From Sinonovacula constricta (lineage: Eukaryota; Mollusca; Bivalvia; Cardiida; Solecurtidae), in contig CM017567.1 of assembly GCA_007844125.1 (NCBI GenBank), positions 12,256,428 through 12,320,427 of the forward strand: a stretch of DNA of 64,000 bases. Direction: 5' to 3'. Below the pieces are notes generated by a model. It was given only the letters and a program-made list of their open reading frames with translations. It was not told the DNA's origin and ran no database searches. Every line of letters begins with the position of its first letter. The stretch's first letter is position 1. The position numbers and the translations under genes are program-made. Positions 39,401 to 51,400 of this stretch are shown here, one piece after another.

Positions 39401-42400
39401 AACAAACTGATCAAGCATATTATTTACAAGTGGAGGGAAAAACAGAAAAAAGTTTGAGTAGAACTATTGATGCACTGCAGGTCTGTTTATGTGTATTGGG
39501 TTTATCATCCTACCAACAGTATTTCAGTTATCTGGAGACAGTGTTCACTCGTAGCAGATGTAGTGCTGCCTTAACTGAATATAGCATGTTGTGAACACCT
39601 GGCATGATACCACAATAGTCATCCTGTCACATTATCCTGACACCGGGCCAACCAGTCGTGGAACTATCCTCATATTTGCTTGAGCATTAGCAAGAGAGCT
39701 ATACCACTACCATTGTTAATGACTGGTATGTCACGGCCTGGGGTCGAACCCGGGACCTCCCGTACCTGGAGCCGATGCTCTACCGATTGTATTACAAGGT
39801 CAGGTGCCCTGCAGGTCCGCTTAAAGACATCACATGGAAGTTTTTATCGCAACTATAACTTTAAATGAGGGGCTGAGGGGTAATAGTATTTATCTTATTT
39901 TCTGTAACTGAAAATATTCTTACTCAAAAATATAAACTATAATTCTCAGAAATATTTGTTTACCTTCTGCACTTAGATCCCTGTCATCACCCTTTTCTGT
40001 CTGCAATAACTCCTGATGTGTTTTCCTCATTTCAGCCTTAAAGACAAGATTCAACATAATATATTTATTTGTTTGGTATTTGGTGTCTTTTCAAAGGTTT
40101 ATTTGTAGACTGGTTTAGTAGGACCTTTGGTGATATTCTTATCATACATGTTTTTCATACAATCATACACTTCTTTAAACTATAACAAGCAAGATAATAA
40201 AGTTTAAAAAATCACCAAAATGATATTAATTTTCAAAACCTTATACATGAATTAACAATAGGGCCATGATAGCCCTATATCACTCACCTGAGTGCCATAG
40301 ACATTTATAAAATGTGGGCAAGGAATTTCAGCAATGTTTAAACAGACCAGAATAATTGTAATACATGTACACAAGCAACATTTGGAATCAGATTTATTCT
40401 TTTTCACTACTTAGCCATATATAGAAATGACCACGCCCCTGGTAGCCATCTTGTTTTTTACCTATCCAAAATTTTTTAATAATCTTGATATACATAAAAA
40501 TGACCTGCCCGTGAAGCTATGTTTTTGACAAACCAGAATTCTTTTCACAATCTTGACACAGGGTCACCCAAGGAACATGTATACCAAATTCAGGTAAGCT
40601 AAAAAACACAAGATTAAACTTATATTAGAGTTCATATCAAATTCCCTTATTCTAAATATTTATGTAGTGTACCTTTAAGTTTGTTCTTTCAATCCTTATC
40701 AAAATCTCTTAATCTGTCTGAAGTATTTGATGCAGTATACCTTAAAATTTGTTGTATCTTCCTCTTCCACTTCTAGTTCTATCCTAACGGCAATATTTCC
40801 ACGCCCTAATTCCTTCTCCAACTCTGTAGCAGACTTTAGTGTGCCAGAAAGCAGAAGAGGTTTCTTCAAAGTGGCTCCACAATTCACAACAGCTTCCTTA
40901 TATAAGTCTGGACGCACAGCATTCTGTAGGGGGCAGCAAAGAGGAAAACATAAAAGTTGGATACAGGATGCGTAGATTTTAATAAGAAGAGAGTAGGACA
41001 AGAAATATAGATGGATAGAAAATACAAAAAACATTCATAGTAAATATGAAACAAAAGGGCCATGATAGCCCTTAATCGCTCACCTTTGGACACAGGATTT
41101 TAGTAGGCTCATATCTGGCGTCAAGTAATTAAGAGTTATTTGCATTAGGAATCTTTGGTGAAAATTGGATCGTTAGTGTGGCCACTGGGCTGATAACATT
41201 TTCTAGAATTATACCTATTAACCTATTGAATCCACATGACCCACTTAAAAACATATGCAAGATTTCAAACTGGAAAACATTCTAGCAAGTTTGGTAAGAT
41301 TGGGCCATCAATGTGGCCTTTAAGTGTTTTCACAAGGTTTTTTTCTAAAATTTGACCTAGTTGTTGACCCCCATGACATTGTAACATCGCACAAAAGATT
41401 TCTTGCAGGCAAACATTCTGTTTAGAGAGGACTGGGCTATAAATGTGGTCTCTAGTGTGTTCACAAGCTTTTCTGAGATCTGACCTAACGTCCTACATTT
41501 TTACCTCAAGTGACACAATAATATACTCATCCAAGATTTCATGCAGACAAACATTCTGATCAAGTTTGGTGAAGATTGGTCTATGAATGTGGCCTCTAGT
41601 GTGCTCACAAGCTTTTTCTTTGACCCAACGTGACCCAGTTATGAAATCATTCTGGCCATGTTTAGTGGGGATTGGACTATAAATGTGGTCTCTAGTATGT
41701 TCACATGCTTTTTCTGTGATTTGACCTAGTGACCTACTTTTTGACCCCAAGAGACACAATAATATACTCATCCAAGATGATGCAGACAAACATTCTGACC
41801 AAGTTTGGTGAAGATTAGGCCATAAATGGGGTTTCTAGTGTGTTCACAAGCTTTTTCTGAGATTTGATCAAGTGACCTTTTTTTTGACCACACGTGATCC
41901 AGTAACAAACTCATTCAGGATCTTATGCAGACAAAAATTCTGACCAAGTTTGGTGAAGATTGAGCTATTAATGTGGTCTCTAGTGTATTCAAAAGCTTCT
42001 TCTGAGATTTGACCTAGTGACCTACTTTTTGACCCTATGTGACCCAATAATGAACTCATGCAATATTTTATGCAGACAAACATTCTGACCAAGTTTGATG
42101 AAAATTGGATAAAAACTATAACCTCTAGCGTGTTCACAAGCTTAATGACTGACGACAGTTGAAGCGGTATCAGAAAAGCTCACCTTGACCACAAAAAGGT
42201 ATATTAGGTGAATTTAAGTGAATATTACCAGAAGATAATGTGGATAAATGATTAACACAAAAATGAGAGGATTATTTAGAAAATGAAAAAGTGAGTTTAT
42301 TTAGGCTTAACAGAATTAAATTCAGCGAGCCTTCATGTTTCAGAATTCTTCGACAGTGAAACTGCAGCTTAATGTCTTTCAACTTACCTGTGGTGCAACA

Positions 42401-45400
42401 ATAGTTCTACTAATACATTTGTCTGGCATCTGTTTCCACCAGTAATAGCTGAAAGTTGCAATAACTGTGTCACTATTGTGTCTGTATGATTTTTAAGTTT
42501 GATAATATGGCCTATTTCCACCAGTCTATGCAGATCTGTAATACATAAACTGCTAAATTTGCTAATAAACTCCTAGTGCCAGCAGGCTGATCTGGATCTA
42601 CCCTATTTGTAAGCCTGATCAATACATGTTAAACCAACTTAAAACTAACGATTCAGCCATAGTTATCTATAGTTTTGATATGTAACAACTCACAAAGAAC
42701 TGGAGGCGGTGTTTTATTCCTTTGACATGTGCAAGAATAGAAGAGCCATCACATTTGATCTCGCAGAGGCTACAGATGTAACGAGGTGCAGTTGCAGGGT
42801 CAGGTCTTTGGATCTCCGTCACATAGTCCAGGCCTGAAGGTGTATAACATATAAAATTACAAAAAACTTATGCACATGAAGTATAAATTTCATTTTTTAA
42901 GTGACGCACAATAATATTGAAAGACTGTAAACTAACATGTGGTTTCACTTAGGATACTGAATCTCAGAGTAAAACAATCCAAACTAGAATACTAAATTGA
43001 ATAAGTTAATGTTATGTTTACCTAGTATGGGCCCCTCATCCTGTTGCAGTACTGTTGCAATCTTTGCAGTTTTTCCCTCAGCAATAATGAAATTGGACGA
43101 ATTGATGTCAAACTCTTTCTTTTTCTTTTCTTCCAATGCTAAAAAGTACAAAAAGACACCATTCTATTTAAATCATATTATCCAGACAATATGTTTTTAT
43201 ATAAGATGATGAACATCACTATAATAACATGTGAAGATCTGACAGGTTAGCCCATGTAGAAACATTGAAATGAAGTGTACAAGAATTGATAAAGATACTC
43301 AATTAACAATTCACTTAACCCTTAAAGGACAGTTTGCCTATATCAATGGCATTTAACATCTTTCTTCTGTTTTGTACAGTTAAGGCATAATTTCTGTGTG
43401 AACTCAGTTAAGATCTTGCACACTACCAATATTGTTCGACATTACCAAGTGCCAAAAAATCACTAAATCTATAAATAGGCATAAAAGTGATTGATCTTAG
43501 CTAAAAATAGATATCTACGCCAGAGCTGACTACCTGAATGATGATATAACATGCTTTAAAAAATAAGTTGTCAAATGGTTTTCTTAGTTTAAAAACTCTG
43601 CAGCTTGGCTCAGGTAGGAAATACCTGTTTGCAATGACGAGTGAGGATTTATGCAGGTTACAAGGACCTGTTTGGTTAATTAAGAAAAACACTTTGATCC
43701 AAACTGTTGGATACCAGCTTTAAGACACAGCTCACAACAATGAACTTCACAGTAACTACACAACAAACAAGTAATGTCCTATGTATCACATGACACTGTT
43801 TAAATGAGTTTTGGCCTAGAGAGAATAAAACCACGACCTCAAGCTAGCTTAATATCCCCACCAATATAAGCAAGTATTCTTCCCCCAAATTAGCTAAATA
43901 TTCTTTCCAGGCTAGCCTAATCATCTCCCCTTAATCTAGCCTAATATTCCCACACAAACTTGCTTAATATTCTTCTTAAATATTCTTCAGTAAGCTAACT
44001 TCATATCTCTTCAATTTAGCTAAATATTTTTCCACAAGGCCAGCTTATAATTTTTGCCCAAACTGGCTTATTATTTTTCCAAAATCTAGTTTAATATTCT
44101 TTTCATAAACTTGTTTAATGTTTCTTCTCTAAGCTAGCTTAAAATTCTTTCAAAGCTTATTACCATAATACCCAAAGATAGTTGAATATTCTTCCTTTAT
44201 TGTAAGTTTTATTTTTTTCACCTTCTTCACCATAACTATTCTTCCCGAAGCTAGCTTAATATTTTACACCACCGTAAGCTTTTTCTATATTCTTCTTCCA
44301 GAAAAGCTTAATATTTTCCCCAAACTTTATTCTTACCATAAGCAAGCTTATTACTACTTCTCCAAGCTAGGTTAACATTATTCAGCTAAGCTAGCTTAAA
44401 ATTCCCCTTCTCCAAGATAAACATTCTCCCCTAAGCAAGCTTAATATTTTCTTTTAAGCTAGCACAAGTTTCTTATTACATACAATATTTTAGGGTCAAG
44501 AAAGCTGTTGACATATTATAATGACAGTAAATTTTTATTCATCTGCGACTCAAACCACAAGGCCACATGTGGAACCCTTTTTGTAAAACATGGGTAATAA
44601 CTAAGCAAACATTAACATAACGAAGTAAAATCAACATAAATAACTGGAAATCTAAAGGAAATATGTCCTTTATAGCTGTAAATTATTAATAGCAATAAAT
44701 ATAAAACAAAAAAATAAATATTTCTAGTTTATTCGACTTATAGATGCACAAATCAAAAGCAATCGAAGTCCAATAAGTATTGTATCAAGCTAATCAAAGT
44801 CATGTCTAGATACATTTCTAAACATTTTCTATGAAACAATGTACCAGTATGTTAGATAAAACATTTAACAAATAAGTGCAAGATAATATATTTACTGTTT
44901 TTTTAGATATAATACATCTTTAACATCTTTAACTCTAACATTAAATCTTTTCATTGTTAACAAAAATAAAAGTTAAGTTTGAAAAGGCAGTTATGTTCGC
45001 CAACAAAGAATGTTAATTTAGCTAACAGCAAGGAATAGTCAATAAATTGTTCATGGACAAAATGTACATTAAGTGTAAAGTTTACATGGAAGGCAGATTT
45101 GGTTTCCATCAGTGAAGAATTGTCCAGCTTCACTATTTGAAAGACGGCACATTGATTCTATCTTCAATGAAGGCACAATTGTTCAATCTCCCATAAGGGC
45201 ACATATTCATCACATATTCATCGTTCCATCTCCTTGTAATGCACATTACTTCCATCTTTAAGGAAAGCATACTAATTCCATCTTTAGGTGGGTAGTTTTG
45301 TTCCAACTTAAGGAATGCACATTGGTTCCACTTTAAGGAATGCACATTGGTTCAATCTTGAAGGAAAGCACATTGGTTCCATCTTGAAGGAATGCACATT

Positions 45401-48400
45401 GGTTCAATATTTAAGGAATGCACATTGGTTCAATCTTGAAGGAATGCACATTGGTTCAATCTTGAAGGAATGCACATTGGTTCCATCTTTAAGGAATGCA
45501 CATTGGTTCAAACTTTATGGAATGTACATTTGTTCCATCTGTAAGGAATGCACATTGGTTCCATCTTTAAGGAATGCACATTGGTTTAAACTTTATGGAA
45601 TGTACATTTGTTCCCTCTGTAAGGAATGCACATTGGTTCCATTTTTAAGAAAAGGCACTGGTTTCATCTTGAGGGAATGCACATTTCCTCCTTGTTTATG
45701 CAAGGCCTGATAGTTTCAGCTTTTAGAAAGGTACGATAATTAATATTTTAGGATTATTTGAACAATGGTTCTATCTATAAGAAAGGTACATTATTTCTAA
45801 CTTAAAAGAAGGAACATTACTTCCATCTTCCTGGAGGTCAGAATTCTTCCATTTTAAGTTTTCTTCTTCTAAAATTCACATTTAGTTTCCATCTGCAAGC
45901 AATACATATTTTGTTTACATTTTAGAAAAAACACACATTTAGTTTCCCCTCATAAGAAAATCACAATCAGATTCCATCTTTAAGAAAAGCATATTTAGTT
46001 TCCATTATTAATGACCACACCTTTAGTTTTACCTTTATTTAAGCCAGGCACTTGTAGTTGTATTTATAATTTAATGCACATTTGGTTTCATCTTAAAAGA
46101 AAGCACATTTGATTTCCATATGCATGAGGATAAACAAACTTTTAGTCTTTATATGCAAGGGATAAATGCACATTTGGTTGACAGATGCAAAGAAAGCACA
46201 TTGAGTTTCCATCTGCAAGGTTAACACATTTTGTGTCTACACTCAAGGGAGGAACATTTTGTTTCCATCTGCAAGGTTAACACATTTAGTGTCTACACTC
46301 AAGGTAGAAACATTTTGTTTCCATCTGCAAGGTTAACACATTTAGTGTCTACACTCAAGGAAGGAACATTTTGTTTCCATTTGCAAAGAAAGATTTATTT
46401 TGCAACTTTCTACAAGGAAAGAGCACTCAGTTACTCTTTTTGATGATTTTCAGTTTCCATCTGCAAGGACTGCACATTTAGTTGCTGCCAGTCAGTTTTC
46501 TACAAACACTATATTGTACCTCTTCAAACATGAGCAATAACCTGATGCGAATTCCTGCACTTCATTACTTGGAAGAAGTTGGTTGACTTACCTTTGTCAG
46601 TCTATCTCAACTACATCTAAATATTTACTGGAAGAGTACACGGCTAAAAGAGAATCTAGTTTCTTATATTAGAATATACAAATCATTTATGATTTTAACC
46701 ATTATTAAAGCATAAAGTTTAAAATACAAAATTTACTATTATTTTCCTCAGGTCAGTTTAAATGTCCTATTGGCAAGTTTGTTTGTATGCCGAAAACAAA
46801 AATGTATGAAAAAAAAACAACATCCCCTGTTCAGTTAAACTTTTACACCTGGTGCATTTCCTAACCATTGGTCCTTTTTTATATTTCTCATGATGAAACA
46901 TATTGCATTAGTAACACAAATAAGCTAAAATTGAAACTTCTGGGACATTTTTTTTTTCAATAATAATTGTTTTGTTTTCTAGATTTTGGTTACATTTAGT
47001 TTATGAAAATAATTTTGTCTTATCGGTTTGGCAACTGTAGAAAAAACACAAGAAAAAATGGTGGACAACCTCTTTAAAAATACATGTTTCACTTTCTACA
47101 CACCATTTTCAATGAAATTGATCTCCGAAACATTTCAGGTGCAATTTAACTCTATTCTTGTTTGCTTATTCTTATTTATTATTTTAAATGATACATAAAA
47201 AAGTGTGTTTTAAGAAGTTACCACACAGTTGCCATCGATATTTTACCAATTTCCCTCTGGTATTTCTACCATCTGATCAATATCTGCACTATACTCACCA
47301 TCAGCATCAACCTGACCAGTCTCAGCCATTCTCTGCAAGACAAACAAACCAGATATTACACAAAGTACTAGTTTGTAATGGGTCAAAAACAACAATTTCA
47401 GCATTTCAATACTTACATGTTACTGCAGTCTAACCAGATAATAAAAATAACAACATATAAGCATGGTTCTGTATACCTAAATAGATAATAAGAGTATGAT
47501 TGGACATATTTTTTATATATAGAGTAATTTTATATATAAAAATTACAAAGAAGGTTTTATTTATTTATTGTTTAGCAATCTAAATAGTGTAAAACAATGT
47601 ATATATTTTAAGCCTAATATTCTTGTAGTCTTATAGTATAGCTAGTATAGCTTTACAATGTAAATGGTTCTTATGTTTAAGGAAAAAATAGTGTTTTTTT
47701 TTTCCAATTTTAATCATCTGAAGGTGTGTTGTTTTTTTTCATCTCATGATGATAAAATGTCCAAGGAGTGAATAAACATATGTATGAGTATGTACACATA
47801 TTAAGGCCATTTTATAATATAGGCCAAAATCTGCATAATTTTTTAGCACAGCCAAATTTATAACAACAAAACGTATAATTATGTGTGTGAAATAAATGGA
47901 AAACCTACCAGTAAGTTCCACTGGGGATTTACATTTAAGGACAGCTGGTTGGAAAGTTCTTTCTTAAGCCTTTAACATTAATTTACAGGTAGTTTAAAAA
48001 AAATTAAAACTATATTCAATTTTTAAGGAAGCACATGCTTTCAATGATCATTTTTTTTTTTTATCTCTTCACAAATAAAACTCACGACACGACTTTTATG
48101 CTTTCACCGATTTCTCCAAAAACAGGGAAAAGGTCAATATTCGAAATATTGACCTTTAATGAACTCGCACATTTTCACAGTTGCAATGACGAATTTGACA
48201 TGTACATGCCTTGAAGAAACATTTACAATTGTTTCTTTTAAGCATGGATTTAAGCGAAATTGATAGCGATTATTATTCCGATATTTCATTTTTGTCTATA
48301 CAACCATGCTTATAAAAACTATTAAGATAATAACTTTATCTTAATTATGTTTCTAAGCATGAATATCATGTATTATTTTGTTTAATTATAACAGCTATTT

Positions 48401-51400
48401 TATTAAGTTATCTCAAACAGCATTTTAAGCAAAACCAAATACCTAAGACTTGTTAGCATAGTGTTCAATGGAAGAATGTGAACTGTGTGCTTCCTAATAA
48501 CAGCTGTGTTTTTAGTTTTCTTGTTGCTGAACAACTTAGCAGCAAGTCTGATAAATACAGGGTGGTAGAAAAAAACTGTTTAAAGACATTTCAAATGACC
48601 TTCTATAGAGTCCCCCGCCCCTCCTATAGATAACACCTGATTGGCTTATTATAAACAGATGTGTCATAGGGTCAGAGGTCGTAAAACAATTGACTCTTCC
48701 TCAGGTAATGACTGACAGTGCCCTCTATCCAATCACATAACAGAATTTCCTCATGTGGTTGTGATGGCCAGCCCAAGGTTAGACAGTTAGTGAAGCGGTG
48801 GATATTTCAATACACATAAAAAATGTTTCAGAACAAATTAATGCTTTAATTACCAATATTTTAAAGTAAGTAAGCTAATTTGGAAATATGATGCATACTA
48901 ACTGTGCTTAAATTGTTGCTTTCCATGTAAAGAAAATGCACTAGATAGACATTCTTTCTGAGACTGTTGCTTATTTTCTCTCCATACAATTACCGTAAAT
49001 TTGCTTCTTTAAGTTTTTCAGTAAATATCTGTTAGAACTGGATTCATGCCATCGTTTTTTTCCCTAAAATTTCATGTCAATGTTAAAGTGAACTATAGAG
49101 GGAAAATTGGTAATCACACAGTGAAAATTGCATCTCTAGTCTTCTTGACATTGTTTTTGTCTTTTATACTTATAATGTATTGTTAAACGTTGACAGAAAT
49201 TACAAATACATTTTTTCATAGCAATGTAGGTATATTAAATAACAGTAGTTTAGTAAAGTTACAAGTGAAATAACAAATGTCTTACTTAAGATAACATGAC
49301 CTTGTCCTACACACAGATTAAATCATTATGTACATTGACATCTGGCATACCAGTCAAAACAACGAGGTGAAGTTTTATGACCCTGTTGCTGGCCAATTAA
49401 CACTTCAAACATCGGTGATGTCGCTAACTGGTTCATTTGAATACATTAATAAATGCAAATATATAAATTAGCACCTAAAAGTCCCATATGTGTAGCAATG
49501 TAAGAAACCTAATATTATATGTATATAGTATATATAATGTATTTCAGATATATTTATGGTCTTAAATTTATTGTGAAATAATTTAGTAAAAAAAAGCAAA
49601 ACCACCAACAATTCCATTTTAGTACTTAACTCAAACTTCATTAAATAGAGCAAATAATAAAAATACTTCAGAAACACAACAATAGAATCTCTCATTTACA
49701 TAAAATGTGATGCTTGACATAAAATGATATTTTACTTTTTACATGGACAGTCATCCATTTAATGCAAAATGTTTAAACAAAAAAGCATTTCTTTCTGTTT
49801 GGTTTATGCCTATTTCCACTAAATCTGAGGTATTCTTGTTAATAGGACCATGAAGTTAAAAATCACAGAAGAGTCAGATTTTTTTTTTCCAAATAACCTC
49901 TATAATACCATGCAAAGATCATCCTTTCGATATATTCGTAAGTCAATCCATCTGGACATATTTAAGTAGATAAATATCCACTCACAAGATTCACATAAAT
50001 TGCATACATTTCAATGTAATCGATGACGTTTTGGCTATTGTTTGTCTAACTGTCTAACCTAGTAACATATGGTGTTGCTATGGTAACCATGACTACAGTC
50101 CGTCTGAGGAAGAGTCAATTAATCACACTTGATGGACTAACTGCACTGCCATTGGTCAGTTATGCTTTGATCCCAAACCCTTTCCTGATTGGGCAGTCAG
50201 ATAACTAAGTTGTCTGCCCTTGAGTACCCTCCGAATGCGCATGAGCACTCGCGCTGATTAAAACGTCCGGGGTATAAGAAGAGATTTTATCAGCGTGTAT
50301 AACACGAACATAGAGTGGAAAGTTAATTAAAGAAACAAAACCAAAATGGAAATCGCCGAAATATTGCTGAATATGTAAAGGTGTTTATAGCGGGAAGATG
50401 GTCGAAAACAGAGCTGTTTCATTGCATCGATTTCCTTAAAATAAACGACTGCGACGCATTTGGATGGTATTATAACACTTCGCCCTCCCTTAACTGGTTA
50501 CAGTTCGCCCTTGATCGGTAACAGCTCACCCTAGATAGGTAACAGTTCGCCCTTGATTTATAACATGTCGCTCTCGGATATAAGTGTATACATCAAGAAA
50601 AAAAGTAAATTTGTTAATTTATTTATAACCATTCACATTGTTTTTGTTTTCTTCGTCTTCATATACATTTTGAGCTCTTCTGATATAAGTGTATACGCCA
50701 CCCTTCGCCCTTAAATCTTTAAGAAATTAAGTAAAAAGAATGTAAACTTATTCATTTATTTTTTATTATTTCGACACCATTCACATTAAATTTATGCTTC
50801 TGTTGTCTCCTTATTCTTTATTATTATTAACATCGTAAATTATTATATTTTTTATATTTTAAAATTGTTTTAACCAAAGAAAAAAAATCTGATCCTCCCA
50901 GTACAATATACCAACTGTCACTGTTCCTTGATTTAAATGCAATGTTATGTCCTAAAATATAATAATTATACTGTGTACATGGTTTATTTATTTCATATTT
51001 TATATTTAAATAAAATTCTGCTGTTGCAAGGATTTTAATGTTACTTAGTTGCATGCATATTTTGTTGCCAATACTTTAATAAGGTTGTAACACTCAAGAT
51101 GACTTGAGTATGCAGTTATCTTATAATTGCACATAAAAGGGTGAGCATTAATTGATGTTTAACTACAGTCATTATTGTGATGATAGCATTCGCACTAACT
51201 TGATTGATAATTAGTCAGTGTGATCTTGATTAATGTTTACCGACATAGACGTATATAAAAATTAAAATTAATAAATTGGTCAGTGTGTGATCGTTAATTG
51301 ATTTTTGCCTAATCATTATTGTGATGATAGCATCAGCACTAATCTTGATTGATAATTAGTCAACGTGATCTTAACTGATGTTTGCTGTCATACACGTATA

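Noticed and set aside
45315..45710. 131-residue open frame (MHIGSTLRNAHWF type)
   Set aside because: It is the translation of the 25/26-bp minisatellite and lies antisense inside an intron.
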